Part shown: piece after piece, positions 7,895-17,952 of the stretch
Layout of the letters: each line of letters opens with the position of its first letter
How positions within the stretch are numbered: the first letter of the stretch is position 1
Origin: Deltaproteobacteria bacterium
GTDB lineage: Bacteria; Desulfobacterota; QYQD01
Assembly: GCA_007280345.1 (NCBI GenBank)
Contig: QYQD01000026.1
Span: 1 to 44,905, forward strand
Direction of reading: 5' to 3'
DNA: 44,905 bases
The notes under the pieces: generated by a model
What the model was told of the DNA's origin: nothing
What the model saw: the letters and a program-made list of their open reading frames with translations, nothing else
Database searches by the model: none
Position numbers and translations under genes: made by a program

Positions 7895-9891
7895 TAGCCT
7901 TTCAGTAAAGATAAACCGGCCTCGGCTATGGATTCCGCAGTCAAGCCATATCTCTCGCGAAGCTTCTTTTGACTGCCATGCTCCACAAAACGATCCGGGA
8001 TGCCTATTCGTTTTAAGGGCTTATTTAGGATATGACGGCGTTCAAATAGTTCCAGGATGGCACTGCCGAATCCACCGTCCAGGACGTGTTCTTCTACGGT
8101 CAACACGGCCTTGCTTCGTTGAGCCCTTGAGACGATAAGTTCCTCGTCCAGGGGCTTTACAAACCGGGAGTTGACCACAGCGGCGCTAATCCCTGATTCT
8201 GCCAGTAACTTTGCGGCTTGAACAGCCGTATTGACCGTGACCCCGATCGCCAGTATCAAAATATCGTCGCCTTCCCGTAAAACTTCGGCCTTGCCGATCG
8301 GTATGACGTTCAGGCGCTGATCCAGGGGGATGCCCTCACCGGCTCCCCTCGGGTAGCGCACGGCGGCCGGACCCGGATGTTTAACGGCCGTATAAAGCAT
8401 ATGCTGGAGTTCATTCTCATCCTTAGGGGCCATAACTACCATATTAGGCAGGTGCCGCAAGTAGGCAAAGTCGAAGAGCCCATGATGAGTAGGCCCGTCT
8501 TCGCCTACAATTCCACCCCGGTCCAGGGCAAAAGTTACCGGTAAATTAGAAAGGCAAACGTCATGGGCTATCTGGTCATAGGCCCTTTGCAGGAAAGTGG
8601 AATAGATAGCCACAACCGGTGACAGGCCCTCCGAGGCCAATCCGGCCGCAAAGGTCACGGCATGCTGTTCGGCGATACCCACGTCAAAAAATCTCTCAGG
8701 AAATTTCTCGGAGAAATCATTCAGCCCGGTGCCCTCCGGCATGGCCGCAGTAATAGCCACAACTTTTTTATCTTCAGACGCCAGTCTTATGAGCGTATTT
8801 CCAAAGACCTTGGTGTAACTCATAGGAGAGTTGAGGTTGACTTGAATCTCCCCGGTCTCAATATCAAAAGGTCCCACGCCATGGTAAAGGTCTGGCCTAT
8901 CCTCGGCTGGTTTGTACCCCTTGCCTTTTTTTGTCAATACATGCACCAGCACCGGTCCCTCAAGATGTTCCAGGTTGCGTAAGATCGGGATGAGTTCTCC
9001 AAAATCATGACCGGAAATGGGGCCGATGTATTCAAATCTCAGGGCCTCAAAGAGCATCCCGGGCGTGAAAAATCCCTTGAACGATTCCTCTACCTTCTTA
9101 AGGACATGGATTATATTCTCTCCCACCCCGGACAGTGATTTCAGCCTCCGCTCCACGTCTTTCTTAAACCTTACCATGGTGCGTCCGGTGAGTTTGCGGC
9201 TGAGATACGCCGAGAGGGCCCCGACATTCTTGGATATCGACATCTCATTGTCATTCAGGATAACGATCAGGTTCTTATCCAGGTGTCCGGCCTGATTCAA
9301 TCCTTCGAAGGCCAATCCGGCGGTCATAGACCCATCACCGATGACGGCAATAACCTTGGCCTTTTCTCCTTTAAAGCATTTAGCCGCCGTGATGCCTAAC
9401 GCCGCTGAAATGGAGGTGCTGCTATGGCCGGCGTCGAACGCATCATAGGCGCTTTCGGCCCGTTTAAGAAAGCCGCTGATTCCTCCATCCTGGCGCAGGG
9501 TGTGAAACCGGTCCCGGCGGCCGGTGAGGAGCTTATGGGCATAGGCCTGATGGCCCACATCCCAGATGATCTTGTCGCGCGGAGTATCAAAGACATAATG
9601 CAGGGCGATGGCCAGTTCCACAGTCCCAAGACTTGAGGCCAGGTGGCCGCCATTCTTAGAGACCGTTCGGATTATCTCTTCCCTTATCTCCTGGGCCAGA
9701 AGGGTTAGTTGATTCTCGTTGAGGGACTTCATGTCTGCCGGGCTATTAATGCGAGGGAGTATCGGAGATATAATCACTTCCGCCTCCTTTTCATCGTCGA
9801 TCGGCCTGCCTTTAGCGGAGGGTGTTTTTACCCGCTTTTGAGAGACACCTTGCTTCAAATCCATCCCCTGTGCTACCGCCATCTCTCCCAC
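7894..9891 (-). CDS. dxs: 1-deoxy-D-xylulose-5-phosphate synthase
   Basis: [63 protein letters not shown]. Confidence 0.97.
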   Translation of the reverse strand: MGEMAVAQGMDLKQGVSQKRVKTPSAKGRPIDDEKEAEVIISPILPRINSPADMKSLNENQLTLLAQEIREEIIRTVSKNGGHLASSLGTVELAIALHYVFDTPRDKIIWDVGHQAYAHKLLTGRRDRFHTLRQDGGISGFLKRAESAYDAFDAGHSSTSISAALGITAAKCFKGEKAKVIAVIGDGSMTAGLAFEGLNQAGHLDKNLIVILNDNEMSISKNVGALSAYLSRKLTGRTMVRFKKDVERRLKSLSGVGENIIHVLKKVEESFKGFFTPGMLFEALRFEYIGPISGHDFGELIPILRNLEHLEGPVLVHVLTKKGKGYKPAEDRPDLYHGVGPFDIETGEIQVNLNSPMSYTKVFGNTLIRLASEDKKVVAITAAMPEGTGLNDFSEKFPERFFDVGIAEQHAVTFAAGLASEGLSPVVAIYSTFLQRAYDQIAHDVCLSNLPVTFALDRGGIVGEDGPTHHGLFDFAYLRHLPNMVVMAPKDENELQHMLYTAVKHPGPAAVRYPRGAGEGIPLDQRLNVIPIGKAEVLREGDDILILAIGVTVNTAVQAAKLLAESGISAAVVNSRFVKPLDEELIVSRAQRSKAVLTVEEHVLDGGFGSAILELFERRHILNKPLKRIGIPDRFVEHGSQKKLRERYGLTAESIAEAGLSLLKG

Positions 9892-10030
9892 CTACCCTTG
9901 ACGGCTTCGTAAAAAAGTCTTTTCACCGCTGAGCACGCAGAGTCCGCAGAGAAAAACTGTAAACCATTCAATATGTTATCTCAGCGTCCTCGGCGACCTC
10001 TGCGGTAAACTTTTACTTTTTACGAAATCA

Positions 10031-10921
10031 TCACTTTTTTCTATCTAAAGTATAGTGGGCTATGGCCCGAAGGGGCTCAGCCTCGGCCCCAAACCCACGC
10101 AGGCTATCTATGGCCTCTTCAACGAGCCTACCGGCTATGCCCCTGGATTCCTCAAGCCCATAAACAGATGGATAGGTAGCCTTCTTTTTTCTTATATCAC
10201 TACCCGTAGCCTTACCCATCTCTTTTGGATCACCCTCGACATCCAGAATATCATCAATTACCTGAAAAGCCAGTCCCAGGGCCTCTCCATAACGCCCTAA
10301 CGCCTTTATCTTATTCCGACGGCCGCCCGCTATCAAGGCCCCGGCTTGAATCGAACCGGCGATAAGGGCTGCGGTCTTATGCGTATGAATGTACCGGACG
10401 GTCCCGGCATCCGCGTCTTTACCTTCGGAAGCCATATCCACAACCTGGCCGCCCACCATACCGTGCACTCCCGCGGCCCGGGCTATCACCTGGGTGGCCT
10501 CGATGGGATTGGACTTACGCCTCCCCGCATTATGTGAGACGCCGGACAGTAGTTGAAAAGCAAAAGTAAGAAGGCCGTCACCGGCCAGTATGGCCATAGC
10601 CTCTCCAAAGACCTTGTGGCAGGTTGGCGCCCCGCGACGATAGTCGTCATCATCCATAGCCGGCAGGTCATCGTGAATGAGCGAATAGGTGTGAATACAT
10701 TCCAGGGCACAGGCCACAGGTAACGCCTGTTCTATATCTCCGCCCATGGCCTCGCAGGCGGCCAGGCACAGGATTGGCCGCACCCGTTTGCCCCCCGCAA
10801 AAACGCTGTAGCGCATAGCCCGCATAACTTCCCCGGCCGGACCTTCTTCCTTTGGCAGGTATCTATCCAGGACCTGGTCAACCAACGCCCTGCGCTCAGC
10901 AATATAGGTCTTTAAATCCAC
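10031..10921 (-). CDS. ispA: Polyprenyl (farnesyl/geranylgeranyl) diphosphate synthase
   Basis: GGKRVRP, IHDDLPAMDDDDYRRG, FQVIDDILD. Confidence 0.95.
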   Translation of the reverse strand: MDLKTYIAERRALVDQVLDRYLPKEEGPAGEVMRAMRYSVFAGGKRVRPILCLAACEAMGGDIEQALPVACALECIHTYSLIHDDLPAMDDDDYRRGAPTCHKVFGEAMAILAGDGLLTFAFQLLSGVSHNAGRRKSNPIEATQVIARAAGVHGMVGGQVVDMASEGKDADAGTVRYIHTHKTAALIAGSIQAGALIAGGRRNKIKALGRYGEALGLAFQVIDDILDVEGDPKEMGKATGSDIRKKKATYPSVYGLEESRGIAGRLVEEAIDSLRGFGAEAEPLRAIAHYTLDRKK

Positions 10922-11179
10922 TTACACATTCCCTTCCGACTCAAAGGGCTTGGTCAATAACTTACCGCCTTCGCCTTTTACCAGAAGTTCAATCTTCTTC
11001 TCTGCTTCATCAAGTTTACGGAGACAAAACTGTGAAAGTTTAACCCCTTCTTCAAATTTTTTCAACGATTCTTCGAGAGATAGATCGCCGGCCTCCAGCG
11101 CCCGGACGATCTCTTCTAACTTCTGCATGGCCTCTTCAAAATTCTCTTTGCCCATTAGACCCCCCCAGAAAAATCTCAA
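10922..11179 (-). CDS. xseB: Exodeoxyribonuclease VII small subunit (start probably Met at about 11155)
   Basis: FEEAMQKLEEIVRALEAGDLSLEESLKKFEEGVKL. Confidence 0.95.
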   Translation of the reverse strand: MRFFWGGLMGKENFEEAMQKLEEIVRALEAGDLSLEESLKKFEEGVKLSQFCLRKLDEAEKKIELLVKGEGGKLLTKPFESEGNV

Positions 11180-11223
11180 AATTGAGATTTGGTATCAGTT
11201 TAGCTGTTTGAAAGAGTATTCTT

Positions 11224-11301
11224 AAATCCCTCCCAACCTCCCTTTTCCAAAGGGAGGAGAAACACTTCCCCCTTTGGAAAAGGGGGATTGAGAGGGATTT
11301 T
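11224..11301. repeat. Dispersed inverted repeat, copy 3
   Basis: AAATCCCTCCCAACCTCCCTTTTCCAAAGGGAGGAGAAACACTTCCCCCTTTGGAAAAGGGGGATTGAGAGGGATTTT. Confidence 0.85.
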
Positions 11302-11372
11302 GGCTCTTATAGCGCCTTGCTTAGGCATATTTTTCAAAAACCTAAAGTGTTACAAGATTTGAAATTTGAAAT

Positions 11373-12281
11373 CTATTTGTCAGCAATCATAGCCGTGGCC
11401 TCGATGAGGGATAGCGGGTCCACCCTTGCGCCACAAATAACCGCGCCCCAGTGCAGATGCGGCCCGGTAGCCCTTCCTGTAGCCCCTACTTCTCCAAGTG
11501 AATCTCCTTTGGCCACCTGCTGCCCTTCTTTCACCGCCGCTTTTGAGAGGTGACAGTATATAGTAAACACCCCCTGGCCATGATCCAAAATAACCGTACT
11601 GCCCAGGAGATAAAAATCACCGGCCAGTGCTATACGTCCACTGTTCGCACAACGGATCGGCGTCCCCTCTGTTCCCCGGATATCAACACCCAGATGACGA
11701 CTGCGCTCCTCGCCGTTTAAGATGCGCCTGCTGCCGAATAAACCGACGATATCACCCGCCACGGGTTTAATAAAACCTCCGTTCCAGAGCAGAGACGCGC
11801 TGGTTTTCTCAAAAACCGCATCTACGGCCTTCTTTTCGTCTTGTATGCGCTTAAGTATTTCCTCTGGAAACGTAACCATCTTTTCAGGCAAGGTAAGTTC
11901 CTCTACAGGAAACTCATAGGGTTGCACCTCCACCTGGATGGTTATCACCTTCTTTGTACCATGATGGACGTGCTGATACTCGATGGTGAGCGGATATTTC
12001 CCCGGCGGTGTGGATATGTCCACCGGTAGTAAGGCCGTCAGTCTTCCCAAACCGGGGTGAAAATAAACCGGACGACCAAGAAAGGCGCCCGCCTTAGGCG
12101 GGGTAGCAGGTACATCGCTAATAGAAAAGAGACCTACCTGCCCTATGGCCAGCTTAGCCGGGTGGAGGCTCCAGACGTGACTTTCATCGGCATAAGAAAC
12201 CGTCCCCGAAAAACCAATCGCCAGGAAAAAATAGAGAACAAAAATAAGCGCTTTCATTCCATCACCTTTTCCACCCGGCAA
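11373..12281 (-). CDS. M23-family metallopeptidase, secreted (start probably Met at 12257, ATGA-coupled to xseA)
   Basis: RHLGVDIRGTEGTPIRCANSGRIAL…VILDHGQGVFTIYCHLSK…GATGRATGPHLHWG. Confidence 0.93.
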   Translation of the reverse strand: MPGGKGDGMKALIFVLYFFLAIGFSGTVSYADESHVWSLHPAKLAIGQVGLFSISDVPATPPKAGAFLGRPVYFHPGLGRLTALLPVDISTPPGKYPLTIEYQHVHHGTKKVITIQVEVQPYEFPVEELTLPEKMVTFPEEILKRIQDEKKAVDAVFEKTSASLLWNGGFIKPVAGDIVGLFGSRRILNGEERSRHLGVDIRGTEGTPIRCANSGRIALAGDFYLLGSTVILDHGQGVFTIYCHLSKAAVKEGQQVAKGDSLGEVGATGRATGPHLHWGAVICGARVDPLSLIEATAMIADK

Positions 12282-13594
12282 AACAATTTTCCTTTAGAAA
12301 GCCCCACCCTGACCTGGGAATTAATGGCTACGTCTTTTGTATCGCGCAGGATTTTTCCATCCGGCCATAATTCGGTTATGCTGTAACCCCGGCCAAGGAT
12401 GGCCAGAGGGTTAGCGCCTTCCAGACGGGCCGCGAGTTCCCGGAAGCGGGCATCCTGCTGCGCCAGATGCTGCCCTGTTTTTACCTCTAATTCTCTTCTT
12501 AAGGTATCCACTCTGAACCGGGCCGTCCGTATCTGTTCACGTGGATGGCGCTCCCCAAGGCGAAGGAGATAGCTGTAGAGCAAGCGGTGCAGGCTTTGTA
12601 TCTGACTTAAAAGATTATGCCTCATCTCCAGGCAGAAAGTATCTACCTTCAGACGGCCGTCCTGAATGCGGCCCCTTACCCTGGCCAATCTCGTTATAAA
12701 ATGGGCCAGCCTTTCTTTAAAAAGGGCGTGTTCTCTCCCCGCCGCCCTGGTAAGACGGAGCTGCAACATGCCGATCTGATAACTTAAATCATCCTTTTTG
12801 GGCACGACAAGTTCGGCCGCAGCCGTAGGGGTAGCCGCCCGGATATCGGCCACAAAATCGGAAATAGTAAAGTCGATCTCATGCCCCACTGCGGAGACTA
12901 CCGGAATTTTCGAGGTAGAAATGGCCCTGGCCAGGACCTCCTCATTAAAGGCCCAGAGATCCTCAAACGACCCGCCGCCGCGAGCCAGTACTATGACATC
13001 TATACCCTTCAACCTATTAAGGCCAAAAATGGCCTCAGCCATCTCCTTCGCCGCTCCTTCACCCTGCACGCGGGTGGGATATACGAGAATATTCACATTG
13101 GCGAAACGGGCGCAGGCCGTGCGCAGGAAGTCATAGAGGGCCGCGCCGGTAATCGAGCTTATGACGGCTATACGGTCAGGGAGTAGGGGCGGTTTCTTTT
13201 TCCGCTCTGCGGCAAAAAGGCCTTCCTTTTCCAGCCGTTGCTTGAGCTGGAGAAAGGCCTGCTGCAAGGCGCCAACCCCTCTTGGCTCCATGTGGTCAAT
13301 GATGAGCTGGTATTCCCCGCGTGCCTCATAAACGCTAACGCGTCCCTGGCAGACTACATACATCCCGTCTTCCGGTTGAAAACGGAGATAGCGCCTGTTA
13401 ATCCTGAAGAGCACGGTCTTTATCTGGGCGGTTTCATCTTTTAAGGTGAAATACATGGTACCGGACGAGATCTCGCGCAGATTTGATATTTCACCTTCTA
13501 CCCAGACAAAGGAAAAATTGGCCTCGACCAGGAACTTAATCGACTGCGTTAAGGCGGAAACGGTTAAAACCTTCTTTTCCGGTCTCTCGATCAT
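12254..13594 (-). CDS. xseA: Exodeoxyribonuclease VII large subunit
   Basis: OB domain FSFVWVEGEISNLREISSGTMYFTLKDETAQI; IAVISSITGAALYDFL; LARGGGSFEDLWAFNEE; SAVGHEIDFTISDFVAD. Confidence 0.96.
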   Translation of the reverse strand: MIERPEKKVLTVSALTQSIKFLVEANFSFVWVEGEISNLREISSGTMYFTLKDETAQIKTVLFRINRRYLRFQPEDGMYVVCQGRVSVYEARGEYQLIIDHMEPRGVGALQQAFLQLKQRLEKEGLFAAERKKKPPLLPDRIAVISSITGAALYDFLRTACARFANVNILVYPTRVQGEGAAKEMAEAIFGLNRLKGIDVIVLARGGGSFEDLWAFNEEVLARAISTSKIPVVSAVGHEIDFTISDFVADIRAATPTAAAELVVPKKDDLSYQIGMLQLRLTRAAGREHALFKERLAHFITRLARVRGRIQDGRLKVDTFCLEMRHNLLSQIQSLHRLLYSYLLRLGERHPREQIRTARFRVDTLRRELEVKTGQHLAQQDARFRELAARLEGANPLAILGRGYSITELWPDGKILRDTKDVAINSQVRVGLSKGKLFCRVEKVME

Positions 13595-13868
13595 GGAGGA
13601 AAACTAGCATAAATCATCCTATATGGCAATGTAATTGCCCTTTACTGAAAACCCCTAAGCGCCGATTTAAAAAATGAGGTTATTTTTTTATTTCAATTAA
13701 TGTATAATCTCAGACCGTGAGACTATCTAGTGTTCATCCGGAAATTTCTGTTTCCGGATTCAAGCTTTCAGCGATTAGCTGTCAGCATGTTTGTTATCCG
13801 TTATCCGTTATCCGTTGTCCGACATTTTCTTTCGGTAAACGGTCAACAGTGAACGGTGGACCGGCTTC

Positions 13869-14984
13869 ATGCCGATAGCTGAATGCTGTAAACCAACCGA
13901 GGAGAGCATGGAAAACATAAAGGCCCTGGTCCTTTCCGGCGGGAGGGGAACCAGACTGCGGCCGTTGACGCACACTATGGCCAAGCAGCTTGTGCCCGTG
14001 GCCAATAAACCCATACTGGGCTATGTCTTTGAACATATTAAGGAGGCCGGCATAAAAGATGTCGGGGTTATCGTGGCCCCCGAAACCCAGGCAGAGGTAA
14101 AGACCTATCTGGGCCATGGAGAAAAATGGGACGTGAAGATTACTTATATTCTCCAAAAAGAACCTCTGGGTCTGGCCCATGCCGTAAAAACAGCGCAAAA
14201 ATTCCTTAAGGAATCGCCTTTTGTCATGTATCTGGGAGATAACCTCCTCGGTAAAGGCATAAAAGAGGCCCTGGACAAGTTTCGTAAGACGGCATGCGAT
14301 GCCCTCCTATTCCTGAAAAAGGTCCCTAACCCGGGGGCCTTCGGCGTGGCCGTGCTCAATGGTAAGGGACGCATTAAAAAACTCATTGAAAAACCAAAAA
14401 ACCCCCCCTCCAACCTGGCCCTGGTGGGCGTCTATCTCTTTTCCCCGCGCATACACGAGGCTATCGATCGTATCCAGCCTTCCTGGCGCGGTGAGTTAGA
14501 GATAACCGATGCCATACAGGAACTCATTAACATGGGCGCGCGGGTGGAAGGAGAGGTCCTTGACTGCTGGTGGCTCGACACCGGTAAGAAAGACGATTTT
14601 CTGGCCGCGAATACGACCGTACTCGATGACTACGTTAAACGCCAGGTCGATGGTTTTGTCGATGAAAAGAGCGAAGTCTCAGGTCGCGTCCATGTCGATG
14701 CCACGGCCAGGGTAATAAACAGCGTCATACGCGGTCCGGTCATAATAGGGCCGGGGGTCGAGATTGTCGATTCCTTCATCGGCCCTTATACAAGCATAGG
14801 CGAAGGAACCCGTATCACCAATTCGGTTATCGAGCATTCCGTTATTCTTTCCCAGGTCATTGTTGAAGGCGTCCCGCGCCTGGAAGATAGTATCCTGGGC
14901 CGGGAGGCAAAGGTTATCAAAAATCAGACCCGGCACAAGGCCCTGCGCCTCATGGTGGGTGACCAGTCACTGGTGGAGGTATGA
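13869..14984 (+). CDS. rfbA: Glucose-1-phosphate thymidylyltransferase, long form with left-handed beta-helix C-terminus (start likely 13908)
   Basis: KALVLSGGRGTRLRPLTHTMAKQLVPVANKPI; hexapeptide-like repeats near the C-terminus. Confidence 0.9.
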   Translation: MPIAECCKPTEESMENIKALVLSGGRGTRLRPLTHTMAKQLVPVANKPILGYVFEHIKEAGIKDVGVIVAPETQAEVKTYLGHGEKWDVKITYILQKEPLGLAHAVKTAQKFLKESPFVMYLGDNLLGKGIKEALDKFRKTACDALLFLKKVPNPGAFGVAVLNGKGRIKKLIEKPKNPPSNLALVGVYLFSPRIHEAIDRIQPSWRGELEITDAIQELINMGARVEGEVLDCWWLDTGKKDDFLAANTTVLDDYVKRQVDGFVDEKSEVSGRVHVDATARVINSVIRGPVIIGPGVEIVDSFIGPYTSIGEGTRITNSVIEHSVILSQVIVEGVPRLEDSILGREAKVIKNQTRHKALRLMVGDQSLVEV

Positions 14985-15094
14985 GGTTCAGAAGGCAGAA
15001 TACAGAAGACAGAAGGCAGGAAAGCCAGAGAGCCAGAAAGCAGAAAAGCGGGAAAGCTATGAGCCATGAGTTATGAGCTAAGAGCAGGTGGAAG

Positions 15095-15577
15095 ATGACA
15101 GGTTTTAAGAACGGAATCATCGAAGGGGTCATAGTAAAGGATATTAAAAAGCATGTAGATGAACGCGGCTGGCTGGTGGAATGTTTTCGCCACGACGAAG
15201 TACCCCCAGTGATTCGTCCGGCCATGGCCTATGTCTCAATTACCCTGCCCGGCGTTGCGCGCGGTCCGCATGAACATGTCGAACAAACAGACTATTTCTG
15301 TTTTCTTGGGCCGGGCGATTTTAAGGTCGTCCTCTGGGATAATCGCAAGGAATCCCCCACGGTTAACGTTAAACAGATCATCTTCGCCGGTGAAGATAAT
15401 CCAAAGATAGTTATTGTCCCTCCCGGCGTAGTGCACGGATATAAAAATATTGGAAATACAGATGGACAGGTATTAAACTTTCCCAATCGGCTTTATGCCG
15501 GGACGGGGCGAACACAAAAAGTGGACGAGATACGCCACGAGGCGAGCGCTTTATCCCCTTTCAAAATGGACGAGTAA
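15095..15577 (+). CDS. rfbC: dTDP-4-dehydrorhamnose 3,5-epimerase family protein
   Basis: DERGWLVECFRHDE…RGPHEHVEQTDYF…VPPGVVHGYKNIG, inside an rml cluster. Confidence 0.85.
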   Translation: MTGFKNGIIEGVIVKDIKKHVDERGWLVECFRHDEVPPVIRPAMAYVSITLPGVARGPHEHVEQTDYFCFLGPGDFKVVLWDNRKESPTVNVKQIIFAGEDNPKIVIVPPGVVHGYKNIGNTDGQVLNFPNRLYAGTGRTQKVDEIRHEASALSPFKMDE

Positions 15578-15582
15578 ATACT

Positions 15583-16605
15583 ATGCATATACTAATAACC
15601 GGTGGCTGCGGATTTATCGCAAGTAATTTTGTTCATTACCTCCTTGAGCGTTATGATTATCGCATCATTAACCTGGACGCCCTGACCTATGCGGGTAATC
15701 CGGAAAACCTAAGGGAGTTTGAAAACAACCCTCGCTATAAATTCATCCATGGCCGCATCGAGGACGTCAAGACCGTCAAAAAGGCCCTCGGGGGGGTGGA
15801 CCGGGTCGTGCACTTTGCGGCTGAAAGCCACGTTGACCGTTCTATAACCAATGCCCAGCCCTTCATACAGACCAACGTAGCCGGCACGCAGGTGCTCCTG
15901 GATGCCTGCCGGCAGGCAAAAATCGACCGGTTTATCCATGTCTCCACGGATGAGGTCTATGGAAGCCTCGGCGATAAGGACCGCTTTACGGAAACCACCC
16001 CGCTTGCCCCCAATAGCCCTTATGCCGCCTCCAAGGCCGCATCTGACCTCCTGGTGCGGGCAACCGCTAAAACCCACGGCCTTCCGGCCATAATCACCCG
16101 CTGCTCAAATAACTACGGCCCTTACCAGTTCCCGGAAAAACTCATCCCCCTTATGATCACCAATGCCCTGGAAGACAAACCGCTGCCGGTCTATGGCGAC
16201 GGACTGAACGTGCGGGACTGGATACACGTAACCGATCACTGCGCAGCCCTGGATACCGTCCTCCATAGAGGGATAGTAGGCGAGACCTACAATATCGGCG
16301 GTGAGTCGGAACGAAAAAATATTGATGTGGTAAAGACGATCCTCCGTTTACTTGAAAAATCCGAGTCCCTGATTACCTTTGTCGATGATCGCCCCGGACA
16401 TGACCGGCGCTATGCCATGGACATAAAAAAAATCAAACGCCAGCTTAAGTGGAGCCCCGCAGTCACCTTTGAAAAGGGCCTCGAACTCACCATAGACTGG
16501 TACCGGCGAAATGAAAAATGGTGGCGCCGGGTCAAAAGCGGCAGGTACAGACAGTATTACCAGAAAATGTACGGTCAGAGGCTGGCAGAAGGCAAGAAGC
16601 CGTGA
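15583..16605 (+). CDS. rfbB: dTDP-glucose 4,6-dehydratase
   Basis: ITGGCGFIASNFVHYLL; HFAAESHVDRSI; STDEVYGSL; NNYGPYQFPEKLIPLMI. Confidence 0.96.
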   Translation: MHILITGGCGFIASNFVHYLLERYDYRIINLDALTYAGNPENLREFENNPRYKFIHGRIEDVKTVKKALGGVDRVVHFAAESHVDRSITNAQPFIQTNVAGTQVLLDACRQAKIDRFIHVSTDEVYGSLGDKDRFTETTPLAPNSPYAASKAASDLLVRATAKTHGLPAIITRCSNNYGPYQFPEKLIPLMITNALEDKPLPVYGDGLNVRDWIHVTDHCAALDTVLHRGIVGETYNIGGESERKNIDVVKTILRLLEKSESLITFVDDRPGHDRRYAMDIKKIKRQLKWSPAVTFEKGLELTIDWYRRNEKWWRRVKSGRYRQYYQKMYGQRLAEGKKP

Positions 16606-17456
16606 GAATCATGGTCCTGGGAGCGGCCGGTATGCTTGGCGCCGATGTCGTCAGAGTTTTGGCCGATGTACGCCCCGGCGCATCTACGACTCACCAGGTA
16701 CTACCGCGCACCCGCAATGACTGGGATATAACTGACCCCATGGCCTGCCGGGCAGATATTACCGCCATAAAGCCTGATGTGGTCATAAACTGCGCGGCAT
16801 TTACTAAGGTAGATGACTGCGAAAGCCGGCCGGATAAGGCATTTTTGGTCAATGGCGAGGCGGTAAAACATATTGCCGGGGCCTGCCAGACAGTCAATAG
16901 CCGCCTTATCCAGATCAGCACTGATTATGTCTTCGACGGCGCAAAAGGCGCGCCTTACCGGGAGGAAGACACACCTAACCCCATCAACGTATATGGCCGG
17001 TCCAAATTAAAGGGCGAAGAATACGCCTTGAAAATCGAAGGCTCCCTGGTTATTCGCGCCTCCTGGCTCTATGGCCGGAACGGCCCTAATTTTGTGGATA
17101 CCATCCTTCACCTGGCAAAAGAGAAGAAGACACTTACCGTGGTCGATGACCAGTTCGGGTCTCCTACTTATACCTCTGATCTGGCCGGGGCTATCGCCAA
17201 GCTGGTGCAAAAAGAATTGACCGGCATCATCCATATAACCAATAGCGGCGTCTGCTCCTGGTATGAATTTGCCCGGGAGATCTTGAAAATTGCCGGCAAA
17301 GAGGATGTCTCTGTTGCGGCCATAAAAACTACGGTAATAAATCGCCCGGCGAATCGGTCTCAGTTCTCTGCACTCGATAATAGCCGTTATATCTCTATTA
17401 CCGGTCAGCCTCTCCGACCCTGGCCGGAGGCGCTGGCTGAGTACCTTGTCGGATAG
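16518..17456 (+). CDS. rfbD: dTDP-4-dehydrorhamnose reductase (start likely about 16602, overlapping the end of rfbB)
   Basis: IMVLGAAGMLGADV; INCAAFTKVDDCE; ISTDYVFDGAKGAPYREED. Confidence 0.92.
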   Translation: MVAPGQKRQVQTVLPENVRSEAGRRQEAVRIMVLGAAGMLGADVVRVLADVRPGASTTHQVLPRTRNDWDITDPMACRADITAIKPDVVINCAAFTKVDDCESRPDKAFLVNGEAVKHIAGACQTVNSRLIQISTDYVFDGAKGAPYREEDTPNPINVYGRSKLKGEEYALKIEGSLVIRASWLYGRNGPNFVDTILHLAKEKKTLTVVDDQFGSPTYTSDLAGAIAKLVQKELTGIIHITNSGVCSWYEFAREILKIAGKEDVSVAAIKTTVINRPANRSQFSALDNSRYISITGQPLRPWPEALAEYLVG

Positions 17457-17485
17457 AAGCCGGGGGTTTGTTTTATTATTAGGCG

Positions 17486-17587
17486 GTGCGTGAGTTAGGT
17501 ATGACTCTGACTGATTTAGCCGGGCAAATGGGAATGAGTGCGCCGGCGGTAGAAAGGATTTTGAGCAGTCGAATCTATCATCAGTGA
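17486..17587 (+). pseudogene. Fragment resembling the C-terminal HTH of a REP-associated tyrosine transposase (RAYT)
   Basis: VRELGMTLTDLAGQMGMSAPAVERILSSRIYHQ*, with no catalytic region upstream. Followed directly by palindromic REP-like sequence. Confidence 0.5.
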
Positions 17588-17588
17588 G

Positions 17589-17634
17589 GTTCACCCCGTT
17601 GAATTTCCCTAAGGGAACCCTATTCAACAGGGTG
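17589..17634. repeat. Inverted repeat (TTCACCCCGTTGAA…TTCAACAGGGTGAA) with inner TTCCCTAAGGGAA
   Basis: 14-bp arms with one mismatch, immediately after the RAYT-like fragment. Confidence 0.7.
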
Positions 17635-17682
17635 AAGAGATTAGGCCGAAAGGAGTTCCTGCCAGAAGGAATGACCCTTGCC

Positions 17683-17777
17683 GTAGGAGCAGCATCCCTG
17701 CTGCGATAAGACTCAGTCGCACTGCCCGCCCGCCATCGCTTTCGCTCAGGCGAAGCGGGCGGGGAAGGTGCTCCTAC
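17683..17777. repeat. REP/BIME-like element bounded by GTAGGAGCA…TGCTCCTAC
   Basis: Perfect 9-bp outer arms; inner hairpins GCAGCA-TCCC-TGCTGC and CCGCCCGC…GCGGGCGG. Confidence 0.75.
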
Positions 17778-17839
17778 AGAAGAGGCATGAAATTAACATC
17801 CAGTAAAATAGACGGTGGATTTGGGTGGCCATTTCCCCC

Positions 17840-17868
17840 TTGACACACCATCGCCTTCTTCCTATACT
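17840..17868 (+). promoter_or_regulatory. Sigma70-like promoter for the five-gene operon
   Basis: TTGACA, 17-nt spacer, TATACT; 84 nt upstream of the first operon ATG. Confidence 0.7.
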
Positions 17869-17952
17869 CTCTCATCAAAAAAGCGAGTTCTTATCAAAGA
17901 AACAAGGGGGTATGAGGAAACAAACAGTCAGTAAATTCGCAAAGGAAGGGAA

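Noticed and set aside
13736-13759. ATCCGGAAA-TTTCTG-TTTCCGGAT hairpin
   Set aside because: Sits between divergent xseA and rfbA, so not a plausible terminator for either; no family assigned, so not scored as a finding.
13794-14198. 134-aa minus-strand ORF
   Set aside because: Antisense to the start of rfbA and covers the low-complexity TTATCCG tract.
17007-17627. 206-aa minus-strand ORF
   Set aside because: Antisense to rfbD, with no recognisable domain; an expected by-product of a GC-rich coding frame.
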